Assembly (NCBI RefSeq): GCF_905220565.1
Contig: NC_059417.1
Coordinates: 7,648,018 to 7,712,017, forward strand
Direction: 5' to 3'
DNA: 64,000 nt
Origin: Melitaea cinxia
Lineage: Eukaryota > Arthropoda > Insecta > Lepidoptera > Nymphalidae
Shown here: positions 26,001 to 39,500 of the stretch, piece by piece
Layout of the letters: every line of letters starts with the position of its first letter
How positions within the stretch are numbered: position 1 is the stretch's first letter
Translations under genes and position numbers: made by a program
The notes under the pieces: generated by a model
What the model was told of the DNA's origin: nothing
The model's input: only the letters and a program-made list of their open reading frames with translations
The model's database searches: none

Positions 26001-29000
26001 CCATCTGTCCACATAAATAAGCTTTTATATAAATACGCTAACATTTATAGAATAAACTTTTCCTTTAAAACTTTTAGTATCAACATATGAAGTCATTACT
26101 CAATTTACATGATATAAAAGCTTGTCGCGGGATTTACCTATGTAGATAAACAGAAAAATTAAATAAATTGATCTGATCGATTTTCATTAAAAATTTTCTA
26201 ACTGAGTATGAGTACTTAATTCTCCCGATAAGTCAATATCATATAAATTGTTTAATGACATCATATTTCGATATGACTGCTCCTATGTCCTCGTATTAAG
26301 CGAAATGGTTATCTTAGAAATCGCTCATCAGCGAAAAGATCGCCTTTGTAAATGTTCTTATTCGTTTTTAATTATTTATTTTATACTTTATTGTACACCA
26401 CAAATATATTACAAACAAAGCCTAAAGATAGTTACAGACAGTGAAGTACAATGGGCGGACTTATGGCTTTTCTTCCAGACAGCCCAGATATTTAAGTATA
26501 TGATAAGGAATATAGTATTATTATTGTTGTTATTAGCACCCTGCAAAGTGAAATCCTTCTCCTACACGGAGAAAGATGCCTGTGCCCAGCAACAGGGTGT
26601 AACAGGCTGAATCGATCAATGAATCATTTGCAGAAGACTGGCTGGATAGATACATTTCATCATCAACATCATCATCATAATTATTGTGTATATTAGTCTC
26701 AGAATAACTGCTATAGGCTACAATTATATTCCAGACAATGCCTGCACCCCGAAGCTTGCAGCAAGGAGCTGTCCCTGCCCACGTACTACGCGCGGTTCCA
26801 CGACCTCCGCAAGGAGTACGTGCGCGCGTACACCCTGCGGGCCGTGACGCGCGCCCAGCCCGCGCCCCCGCCGCCCGACCACCCCGCCTCCGTCGGCGAC
26901 ATGGTTAACTGTATCCTTTACAAGAAATAACAGGTGGTAGAGCACAGCAGGAAGCCTGCTCGAAATCTCCAGCAGTCCGACTAAAAAGTACCTAGATCTT
27001 ATAGAAGATCACAGCTAAATAATGTTTTAAAGCAGTCTTGTGTTCCTGTGGTGAGTAAGGTTACCAGAGCTCCTATTGATAGTCGGGAGTACGGTCAGCA
27101 ACGCGCTTGCGATGTTTCTGGTGTTGGAAGCGTCTATAACCTTAACATCAGGTGAACCGTACGCTTGTTTGCCGACCTAGTTGTATCTCCCGATATGTCG
27201 TCAACGTTGTAGACGTCGTGGTCACGTGAGTTTTAGTGATAATCGCAGTAAGGATTTGCACACGAACATGTTGTTACTTGACCTGGTATAACCGCAATCA
27301 TTCTTGTAACGTCTAGTTATAAAATATAGACTATCAAACCTTATATTATTTTAATTATGCTAGTAGTATTACTACGTGGAAACCGTACTGAATATCGATA
27401 TAAAAATATCTAGCTTATAGGACAGGTTAAAATCAAACTTAGTATCATTGAAATTAAATTAGTAATTTCGACGTGATGATAAAAAAAATATAGTATATGC
27501 TTAGAATCGAATATAGAACATCTCTCAAAAGAATTTAAAAAAAATAGGTTTAATTTACAGAATTAGACCTCACTATTTAATTATCAATACAAATAAATAG
27601 ATACATACTTCTCTGCTACTGTAAATAATTAGCCTTCTCTAAAGTTTTTACTAACTTGAACTCATTAAATATACACGAAAACAAACAACAAAAAAAGACC
27701 ACAATATTCACATTAATATATTTTTTCACGTACAAAAACGCTTTCAACGTACTTACTACAACGTAAAGCAAAGTTTACTGTTTATTTACGTAGTTTTATA
27801 GCGCCATGCCATGATATCATAGAGTGCCATATAAAAAATAAACAAACCAAAAAACAAGGACGAATTTCAAAGATTTAATTAATATTCAAACAAAAATTAC
27901 GATATTATCATTTGATAAGTTAATGTTCATACATCTGTGTTTGAATCATAATGATTTTTTTTAGATCATAAGTCGTTTGTTTTTTTTTTTTTTCATACTC
28001 TTATGTCTGTGGACTCATGTAATGTTTTTAAAACCTTACAAAAAGTTTTTATAATTACACAAGTTTGTTTTACTGTGTATTTTGATTTATGTCAGTTTGA
28101 TTAATTTTTTTATTTTTTTTTGATTAATTTTTGTCCTATCATTCATCACTTCAGCCTATCGCAGTCCACTGCTGACATAGGCCTCCGAAAGTTCGCGCCA
28201 AAAATGACGTAAACTCATGTGTTTTGCCCATAGTCACCACGCTGGGTTGGTGATCGCAGGGCTGGCTGGCTTTGTCGCACCGAAGACGCTTCTGTCCGTC
28301 TTCGGCCTGTATATTTCAAATCCAGCAGTTGGTTGGATATCCCGCCATCGGTCGGCTTTTTAAGTTCCAAGGTGGTAGTGAAACCGTTATCCCTTAGTCA
28401 CCTCTTACGACACCCACGGGAAGAGAGAGGCTGGCTATACTTTTTGCTGCCGTAACCAGAGTCCTAACCTATTAGTAGTGATATCGCTGTTTTATGGCTT
28501 GCCTTATAAAAAACGCTGAAAGGCAGAAGGATTTTTTGCGTAACAGAACAGAAGCAAACGATTAAATTTTATCACGTACCTTTATGTCGTTATAAATCTC
28601 AAGATAATGTAATAAATTTTTTACGCTGTAAATATAAATAAAAGCAGTATAAAAGTACTATTAAAACTACAGTAGTACGACCTTCTTTTAGTACCAGTAG
28701 TCCAGTGTTATTAATACTAAATTACAAATAATTATATTTATTTTATTTATGTATAAGTAAATGAAACGTAAGAGTTTACGAATGCACAGAATGAATCTTG
28801 GAAATTTTTTTTTTTTTTTTTGGTTATTACCCGTAAATATCTTCCCACGCCAAATTACTTTGTAAAATGGCACTGTGGTTTTACCAAGTTCCATTTATTG
28901 ACGCGATTATTAAATATTAACTGTCAAAGTTTCTAGAAAATTCTTTTCTTTTTATTTTCACTCAAGTTGAGTTTAGTCTCCTAGATATTTGATTTCATTA

Positions 29001-32000
29001 TTATGACGGTAACCTTTTTATTTATTTATTTATTTAAAAAGCATACTTTCAATATAAATATAAAAAATTTAAAATTAAACATTATATAATAATAATTTGT
29101 CTAATAATATGCATGTCACTTACAAGTGTACATAACACTTTGGAATACTTGGATTAAAAACACAAAAAATCACAAATAATTTTAACCTTAGATAATAAAT
29201 AAAAATATATTGAAACAAACACATAATGTATGTATATTTATGTAAAGAATATACTTAACAAAATAGATATTCGCGAGTGTAGCCTTATCGACAATTACTT
29301 TTAAAGTTTCAAAATAACTTATTTTGAATGCATATTGTACATCGTTACTATTTAAGCTTAGTATTAAAGCCGATTAAGTACATCAATATTAGGATTATAT
29401 TGATCTTGATTGTTTTTACCGGTTTTACAGTCTCTTTTTATATATACAAGATGTAGTCCCCGGTTTTACCCGTGGTATTGATGAACTGATGATAGGTTAG
29501 TTAGCCTTGTTTGCTATGGGTCATTACCTTGTGAGCTATAGATGTAAGTTTTGTATGGTAACCATTGTTTAGCGATGATCACCCTATAAGTGAGTGGGCT
29601 GTGATCAATAATGCCTGCCTACTAACTACTACCGGAATGTCTCTATTGCCTAACGATCAATACCTGATTTACCTGCTCGCCTAAGAACACAACATACAAA
29701 CAAACACAAGTATACATTTGTATATAAGTTTAAATAATAAAAAATACACGGCACCATTTACTACTTAAGTACCTACTAAATTAGAATTACCTTCAAAAAT
29801 CTAATACATCAAATCATAAGCCTGTTATAAATTAAACCGTCCAAATCATACTTTCATAAATTAATTACAATCGTACGATCCTACAATGATTTGAAAAGAA
29901 ATATGACCCTTATCGTGCACAGATTTAGGTATAACTCCGTATGCAGGCGAGAACTTCTACGCAGCGGAAGTAAAAGACATGGCCAGCATCATACAGAGGA
30001 TAATTGCTGATGGTAAGTCGAAATTATATGCGTTATTACTGTTTTAAAAAATTTCGGTTTCGTAATGCGTATGAAACAGAAGGTATATACATATATCATC
30101 GAATGCGTGTATCTACGCGCATAACTTCCGAACGACAGCACAGCACCAAATTGAATAGTTTTTTTTTTGTTTTCGTTATTGTCAAGACAAGGTACAAGAA
30201 AGTACAGAAGATTGTATAGACAAAAAATTAAAAATATAATCAAACAAAAAAAATAAGATGGCGGTACCAATTTCGCCGACCCAAGTAGTCCTTTATAACT
30301 TTTTTTTTTGTATTAGAATGTTAAACGCAAATTATGTTACAATGACTAATATACTTAAAAATTAAATTTACTTAAAAAATAAAACAATGAATACTCAATT
30401 GTTATTAAAATGGTGAGCTTAGCTAATATAAAATAACTTAGTTAATAATGCTGAGAATAACTGGAAAAACCCGTGCTCCATTTGTAGCAATATTAAAAAA
30501 TTATGCTTACATTACTAAGTTAAGTTTTGACAATTTTAGATATAAAAAATTAGAATGTGTGCAAAAATAGTATACTTAATTAGTTGTGACCTCTTTGTTC
30601 GTTGCAAAAAATAAGGAAAAACAACTTAAAATTAACGTAAATTAGTCTTAAAATTTTGAATTTTAATGAATAATATCAAAATATAGCTACGATCAACAAT
30701 TATATATGAATATCATTATATAATTATGTTTTTGTTTTGACGTAATATTCCTGTTTATTTACATCTACTTTTATTTTCAATAAAATCTATGCCAATAAAT
30801 AGGGAGCCTGTTTTTTGTCACTGCGAAAACTACTGAACCGATTGGAATAATACTTATACCATAAGATGCAGCGTGTTTCAGAGAAGGTTTTAGAATATGA
30901 TTTGTTGGTGATTACTAATCGTGTAAAAAAATATGGACCGACAGAGGTCACCAGTTGTTATATAAATTCACAATATTTAATTTGATGAAACGACAAATTT
31001 AATTCCTAATTTTAGATGTTATGAATCGCCTGATGACAACACTATAATGATACATATATATTATTTAGATAGCATGTTGCAACAAATCTATTTCAGGAGA
31101 TATGTTAAACAACAACGAAGAGAGGATGCATTTTGTCACCGGACTTAAAACTATCAGTATAGTCCGTCACAATGTAACATAACTTCCAAAAACATTTAAT
31201 AACATAAGTAAAAATGCAACAATATGTAAAAAAAAACGGATGTGTGATTAGATGTATCAATAAATGTGATAAATGGTATAAAATAGTTGCAATAACTATA
31301 AAGTGACTTCAGAACTGAACGTTATTAATTTTAAATGAAAAAGTTTTAATATATATTTATATATATTTTATTTTCTAGGTTTCAGATTAGAGCTGCCCGA
31401 GACCATCGACCTAGTTTTAGAAACTGGAATTTGGTAAGTTCAATTTCTATATTTTTTTCTCATAGAAATAGTTACAAAAGTTTAATAATTGTCAAAAAAA
31501 AAACTAGACTTACTTCAAATATTATTCGCCTGTGCAAAAAGTGACAGCAAAATGTCACATATATATTATTGCTATTCTGTATTACGGGTACAAGCTATAA
31601 ACTTAATGACCATAAAATGTAAGTTAAATTTTTATTAATAATACAAAACGTTCACAATTCTTTAATTTTGCGAGTTATTTTTTTTAGGTTATAGGCTGTA
31701 TAACATCACGCCTTAACATCTATAAACGTAGCTCTGATATAACAGTGGACTAAAACTATACGGTGGCTCAAACCAGTCGTATCTGGGAGATAATAGTTTT
31801 ACTAAACTATAGACAAAGTAAAACTATAAAAAATCACAAACTTAAAGGATTAACACACTATTATTTATTGTGAAACCGCGGTGAATAACAAGCTATAATT
31901 TAACATAAAGTCGCAGTAAATTATTACCTGACACAACTATGCACGTTTACGTAAACTGTATTTACAAAACTGTTAACAAAACAAATAAAACAATTACAAA

Positions 32001-35000
32001 CACTCCAGGTACTTCGAAAATGTACTTTGAGGTACATATTTATTTGTATTATTGGACAATGCGAAGTTTATCTTAATCACAAGATGATGTCATTACATAT
32101 GATTGTTTATAGAGTAATAACTCCACTCCTAGACGTCAACGAGGTTAAACCTTTAACAGATCCTTAAGACCTCCAGAATCACAATTGAAAACTGCATCCA
32201 AAGTGGACAGCTAGTACCTTATAAACTGAGACGACCTAAAACTATATGGCGTTAGGCGTTGTATTACAGCCTAATGATTTTAAACAGTGTTGTGTTCACA
32301 TACTAAGTAATGTAGCCAGAGCTCCTGGGGAGGATCAGAGCTAGGACGACGCGCTTCCGACGTGTTGCAGGCGTCTATAGGCTCTATTCGCTAACACTCG
32401 GACGAACCGTAAGCTTATCTGTAGTATAAAAAAATTACTTCTAAGTGTCGATGTGTACTAACGTATTTCATTCATGATAGTTATCAATCGTCCCCGCGTC
32501 CTCTGGCGATCTCGCGTCAATTGTGGAACATTTCACAGTCGTGATTTTATACTGAGGTCAGAGGTCGAGACGGAGGTGACTCGTGACTTGGATGAGTACC
32601 TAATATAAATTTTGATATCGATAATTTGAACTATACGAAAAATTCGGAATGCGACAATACTATTTATTGACTGTCTAGCGTTTTAACCACTACTGATTTG
32701 TGATACAGATAAAATAGACATTAGGAGTTACGTTTATGTAGCCTAAAACCTTCCTCAGTAAATAGTTGGTTTTATGCAAATGAGAGTTTATAGAAACCTA
32801 TATTAATTGTAGTGCGTTTGATTAGCAATTTTATTTTTTGTGAAACTACAAATGTAATATGATATTACAGTGAAAACTTGTGTAGTATATAGTATATAGC
32901 TGGATTGTTTTATATTGATTATTTTATTTGTGTAACGAGTGGGTATAATTTTCATTGATAAACTAGCTTATTTTATTGTAATTCATTTTTTTATTACATA
33001 CCGAACTCCATTTATTTAGAGATTAAATCGTAATAAACGATATTTCGCTTCAGCCTGTAATATTCCACTGTTGGACATAGCCATCATCCACTACGCTGCT
33101 CCAATGCGGGTTGGCGGATATATTCCCTACAATGAGTAACTATCGCTATCAGGTGTACATGATAACAACCGGGACCGACGGCTTAACGTACTCTCCGAGG
33201 CACGGTGGGGAGACCCACAAGGACTGCACAAATACCCAGACCACGGCAAACATCTGTATGGCCAATACAAATGTTTGTCATGTGCAGGGTTCGAACCCGC
33301 AACCGCTAGCGCAACAGCTACAAACCAGTACTGTGCCCGTTAATGTCGATATTTAAGTACTGTGTTTGAACGTCTTAATAGAGGATATAAGATAACTGCT
33401 AATGCAGATTACAATTATAGGTGATATTTCATTAAAATAAGATAATGTGAAACTGATGTGTCTTCGTGTAATAATTCGAATATTTTGTATGCATACGAAT
33501 CTAAATAATATTATTAATTATTATATTTTTTAAATTCTGCTTTAAGTTTTATCAGTTGTGCTATTTCTGTATAATTTTTAGAACATTACCCTGTGATCTA
33601 CCTTGCTATTGCGTAGGTACATTGTTTTGTTTTTGACAGTTTTGAAATTCTTCTAACACATAGGTAGCTACTTTTTTATATATGCCTATATCGACCACGC
33701 TGCTCCACTGCGGGTTGGCGGATATATATCCTTGCTATGAGTAACGATTAGGTATTTATGATAACAACCGGAATCAAGAGCTTAACACAGTACTTAAGAC
33801 AATAATACAAATCGGAAAAAAAAATTTTTACAAATACAAATATACATCCCGAGCGGGAATCGAACCCACCAACCGCCGGTATTTAGGCGCCTACTCGCAC
33901 CACTACACTAATGTATAGTGACAAATATTAAAAACTAAAGAAACACTAAAAGTATTTTTAAAGTAAACAACGTAATTACTCAAGAATGTAGATCCTGTCA
34001 ACGAGAGTATAATAAAATTTTGAAAAGGCCTGTAATATCCCACAGCGGGCATAGGCCTGTTTCCTCATGTCAGAGAAGGATCAGAGCTGAATCCATCACG
34101 CTGCTCCAATGCTAAATACTATACATCTAACATAAAATCTTATATTGTTCGTATTGAAATGATGATATTACATATGTAAAAGAATTCCTCATTTTTATTT
34201 ATATAATAGGAGATGATTCTTTGTACTAAAACACAGTTTGTACAATATTATTTTTCAAAAGAGTAACTGCGGAGTTTTTTGCCGATTCTTCTCTGCAGAA
34301 TCTACATGGTGATAGCTTCACTTTTACAAAAATAATAATTTATTTTTAAATTTTTAATTTGTAAAATGACGATTCGAAAGTGCTCTTGGAGCCTATTTGA
34401 ATAAAGCTGTTTTTGATTTTGATTTTATATAAATAAAAATTAATTGATGAAAGAGTGTAGCAGTAAAGCACGGGTCAGATGCCCCTGGGGGAATTTGTGT
34501 CAAAATTTTGATGACGAAATCACCGTGTTAAGAGGAACATTTCCCTAGGTTACCACACCTCTGAACGCGCTAGTTTTTCAAAAAAAATTTTTTTTCAAAT
34601 TTTGAAAAAAATTTTTTTTTTCTCTTGCAATATAATATTTATTTGTAATTTTTCTACCAATCGCTAGATACACTAAAGAAGCATTAAATAAGGTACTTTT
34701 GAAGTCTTCGTAGCAATTGATATATCGGAATATCACAAATTCAAAATTTTAAAATTTTAAATCTCACGTATTTTAAGAGACACTATCACGAATTTTTTTT
34801 ATAAATAGCCCTTACTACGCTCTATAAAATATATTTTTTTCAAAATTTTCTCTAGGGTAGATCAGTGTTAAAAAAAATATTATTACTATCCTCATATGAA
34901 TAATTGAGCATCTGAGTAATACTGCTTTTATTTTTTAAATGTAATTTTAATAATAAGAACAATAATAATAACAATAATAATAATAATAATAATAATAATA

Positions 35001-36431
35001 ATTAACTATAAAAACAGTGACCTAAAGAAAATAGATATTAAGACTAGAAAACTACTAGCGATTAAAAAAGCACAACAACAGAAAGCAGAAGTAGAAAGAC
35101 TATACTTACCAATAAATCAGGGAGGAAGAGGATTACTAAATGTGGAATACATGTATAAAACACAAATTGTTAAATACAAGCAATATCTAAAAGCAGAAAG
35201 CGATCACCTAATCAAAGCAATAGTACAGCATGATACAAGTAGGGATAGATATTCAATAATAAAGGAAGCACAAGAAATAGAAAGAGAACTACATCTACCT
35301 CAAGGAAATGCACTAACAGATGAAGAAATTAGGAAATCCGAAGTAAATAGGCACAACGAAATATGGAGAAATAAACAGCTACATGGTCAATTTCCCAAAA
35401 AAGTCTTAGATCAGGGTAACATAGACAAGGAACTGTCATTTAAATGGATTAAGAAACATCAGATATCTCCAAGCATCGAATCCTCAATATTTGCAATACA
35501 GGACCAAGCAATTATGACACGACAACACCAACGTGACATACTTAAGGAGCCAATAGACGGCAAGTGTCGGCTGTGTGCAAGCAAAGATGAGACCACTCAG
35601 CACATAATATCTGGTTGTGAAAAACTGGCAGGGACCTATTATGTTAAACGACATAATAACCTTGTCCAGTACATCTGCTGGTGCTTGGCTCGACACCATA
35701 AAATGGAAGTTTCTCACTTATGGTGGAAGGAAACACTGACTCAACCACAAGTAAAAGAAAATAACTCGGCCAAAATTATGTGGGAAATCCCTGTTCAAAC
35801 TGATGTCACCATAACGCACAATAGACCGGATTTAATTTATACAAACAAAGATAACAACAAAACTTACCTAATAGATGTAACTGTACCGTCAGATTATAAC
35901 ATCGGAGCTAAAGAAATTGAAAAATTAAGCAAATACCACCTACTCAAAACTGAAATCAGCCGTTTGTGGAACACACAAACGGTTGTCATTCCAATAGTAA
36001 TAGGAGCAACAGGAGTAGTAGCTAAAAGCATAAAAAAGTACTTAGAACAGCTAGATTCCAACATTGACGTTAGCATTCTTCAGAAACAAGCAGCCATACA
36101 TACAACAATCATACTCAGTAAAGTACTTGGAGACACTGTTTTCGTACACAATATACAAGACCCACTTTCACAAAATACACAACTATCAGTAGATAGAGAC
36201 ACGCAGCAATCACCAGACACACAGCAGTTAGCAGACACACCACACTCTCTCAACACAACTCATGAACCTAGCACAAACAATTTACAAAGACGAGGAAGAG
36301 GTAGAGGAAGGAGAAGAAATGGCGCGCAACGTGCGCGTATAGAATAGGAGGGATATAAATGCCTTTTTTCTCGTGGGTTACGAGACGGGGTATTTATTTA
36401 GACCGACATAAGTCGTGAAGGTTAGCCAACC

Positions 36432-36517
<86 letters not shown>

Positions 36518-39500
36518 TAATCTTCGCCACTGTCTTCTTCAATCGTTACTGTGATATTGTCTTTTGAGAATAATCGACTGAGTGTAAAATATTTTTCACA
36601 TCTTTCGCTGTAATTTTTGTGTCATAGGAATATATTTTAATTAACTGTAAATCGTCTTCAAAAAACCGATTATTAATTATATGGGTTGAACAACAACGGT
36701 TCCCTGTAGGAATGAAAATAGACTTCTTTGAATAACAGTGTAAGCGTGCATTGTCAGGTACAGTAATTAAATCTCTAGTGCTTGAACAAATAAAACAATA
36801 TCTATGTGTAGATATAGTTCTTGGTATGAAGAGTTCTAAATAATGTTCTGAAAATTCGTTAGAATCACTCCATACTTTATAAGTAACGGATGGGTCCGAA
36901 TCTGGAATCGGCTCAATTTCTGTTTGATTGAAAGCTTCTGAAGCTTTGCGCTTATACATTTTTATACGACAGGCTCCACATACTGCACTATTTGGAAAAA
37001 TAGTTTTTGGTTTTTCTAGCACACTTTGACATAATTTGATATCTCCGGGGTTGTTAAAATTTTTTTTTTGACCTTTCACTTTAAACACAGATCTATCACA
37101 CACAACACATTTGAGATTCTTGTCACTCTGCATTTTTATCAACGAAGATAAATAGCTAAGATCACATGAAATGTTACTATTTAAATACAATGTCACTATG
37201 TTACATTACTGCGTTTTCGCCTTTAAATGTTAGTTTTAAATAATTTATTTAAAATTATTTTTATTCAAAATCACAGTATAAAAATATTAGAATCACTATA
37301 TCAGAATCACTAATATTGAACTATATGGCAGTCAACTTCGTAATAAGATGATTTCGTATCAGCAGACAAAAGAAACATACGTTTAGACCGCGAATTCAAG
37401 AAAACAACAAAGTAAACAAACACGCATCAACTTGTCGCGTATTGGGAGCGACGACTAGATGCTCGCTCGAAACAAATGTAACAATAAACCGAGAACTAAA
37501 ATAGTAACAATATACATATAAATTAACCTCATATAAAACATTCCCAAATAAAACACAAACTAAAAGAATTTCTTTAGACGTAGCTAAAATAATCTTTTAA
37601 TTTTCATGCCTCTTGAGTGGAAATACAACTTAATGCATAAAACAAGTAAAAGTTTATCATTAAGAATTATCGTATAATTAATAATTAAATTAATTAAATA
37701 TCGTAAATATTAAAATTACATTTAAAAATTATAGCAGTATTACTTGCTCAGATGCTTAATTATTCATATGAGGATAGTAATAATATTTTTTTTAACACTG
37801 ATCTACCCTAGAGAAAATTTTGAAAAAAATATATTTTATAGAGCGTAGTAAGGGCTATTTATAAAAAAAAAATTCGTGATAGTGTCTCTTAAAATACGTG
37901 AGATTTAAAATTTTAAAATTTTGAATTTGTGATATTCCGATATATCAATTGCTGCGAAGACTTCAAAAGTACCTTATTTAATGCTTCTTTAGTGTATCTA
38001 GCGATTGGTAGAAAAATTACAAATAAATATTATATTGCAAGAGAAAAAAAAATTTTTTTTCAAAATTTGAAAAAAAATTTTTTTTGAAAAACTAGCGCGT
38101 TCAGAGGTGTGGTAACCTAGGGAAATGTTCCTCTTAACGGTGATTTCGTCATCAAAATTTTGACATAAATTCCCCCAGGGGCATCTGACCCGTGCTTATA
38201 CTGCTACACTCTTTATGTCATACCCGCGTAAATTCAGAACGACTGCACCTTATTGGTTATTTTTTTTGTGTTCGTTATTGTCAGGACGTGGTATTTTTCA
38301 AAGAAAATGTCAACAACAAATCTATATATTTACAAGAAAAATCAGTACGAAGTACGACGGGTCAGCTAGCCATTACATAGTATAAAACAAATCTTCCCGC
38401 TGTCTGTATGCTTAGATCTTTAAAACTACGCCACGGATTTTGATGCGGTTTTCTTTACCAAATAGAGTGTATCCAGAGGAAGGTTTGTAAGTATAATACA
38501 TGCATAATATATTAGAGTAACACTGATAGTTATTGAGCTTTTTTTTTGCTCTTACATTGCAAACGAGATAGATAAAAATAATGTACTACAGTATTTAGGT
38601 AGTATTAGGGCGGGTCACTAGTTAAAATTAAATGCAACTACGAATTCCAAAAAGTTTCAATACGATACTTTTGTGTTATAAAAAAATGAAATATATCATT
38701 CTAATGTGTCAGTATTTTTTGCTATCGACGAAAAACGTAAATGCAACCCAAGACGATAAGTGCTGACTTATGGAACCGAGTAAACAATCCCCATACCACG
38801 AGAGCGATGCAGTTGCGTATCGCTATGCTATCGCTTTTAAATTACTAGTACACCTTATGTTTAAGTACTTTCATACCGAATAAAATACATTTCAATCCGC
38901 ATTGTCGCGGTTGGTAATCGCGTTGGTAATTTCTCGAATCCTGCATGCTGTTGCTGATAGCTATCTGACGTATAACGGTATCTACGTGAATCCAAAAATT
39001 GTAGTTTTTTAATTGAACTTGAAGCGCAGGCATCAAAGGTCTACCTAGGTCTAGGTGTTACCTGCTGCTTGCAATATAGCCTGTCAGTAACATATATTCT
39101 TGATAAATATGTCAGCAACAATATAAAAAACACATCACCGGTCGTTGATAAAAGTTTATCCTGCATATAAGTAACAAATACACTAGCAAGAGGTAATTCG
39201 ATAAAATTATTATCTGTGGGTACCGTCACAGTTCAGATAAAAACGAAAACCGGTGAAACAGACCCTTATTCTGTAGAATATTAGAGTTATATAATTAATT
39301 ACATGCATTGACTTGATTTTTTTCATAAAAAGAGTTAGTTATGTGTTAAAACAAAGACTGCATTCAATTTAGAAGAGTTCCTTAACGGTTAAGCAGAACT
39401 TAACATTAGGTTTAACCTTTCTATATTACAAATAACCTTGCCTTAAGCTTTTAATGAATATATTCACTATTCAGCCTGGAACGTCCCACTGCTATGCATG

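Larger units (their letters stand above)
20037..26734 (+). other. fusilli intron A-B (6.7 kb)
   Basis: GT-AG intron with an RTE 3' end, M-type MITEs (23305-24150), LINE reverse-transcriptase remnants (24760-25345), a foldback and a perfect 27-bp hairpin. A reading frame open on both strands near 22277-22494 has no recognisable product. I see nothing in 20300-22270 and 22500-23280 beyond AT-rich sequence. Confidence 0.75.
26911..29946 (+). other. fusilli intron B-C (3.0 kb)
   Basis: GT-AG intron holding an R repeat right after the donor and a reversed RTE half-element at 28140-28465. The rest (27190-28130, 28470-29946) is AT-rich with no identifiable gene. There is a short TTTA tract near 29018. 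Confidence 0.75.
34450..38214. mobile_element. DNA transposon with ~500-bp terminal inverted repeats, carrying a nested LINE
   Basis: Left TIR 34450-34952 and right TIR about 37711-38214 are reverse complements with only a few differences by eye. The termini read aaagagtgtagcagta. The trinucleotide ATG flanks both ends (34447-34449 and 38215-38217), a possible 3-bp target duplication. The interior, once the Dong-like LINE is removed, is a TAA microsatellite plus 1.2 kb with a minus-strand 216-codon ORF. No DDE catalytic region is present, so it looks like an internally deleted copy. Superfamily unassigned. Confidence 0.8.

Noticed and set aside
26724..26945. 73-codon minus-strand frame over exon B
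   Set aside because: Antisense shadow of a GC-rich coding exon with clear ESRP homology on the plus strand.
36432..36519. Tandem array considered as CRISPR-like or coding repeat
   Set aside because: It is a simple trinucleotide (TAA) microsatellite without spacers.
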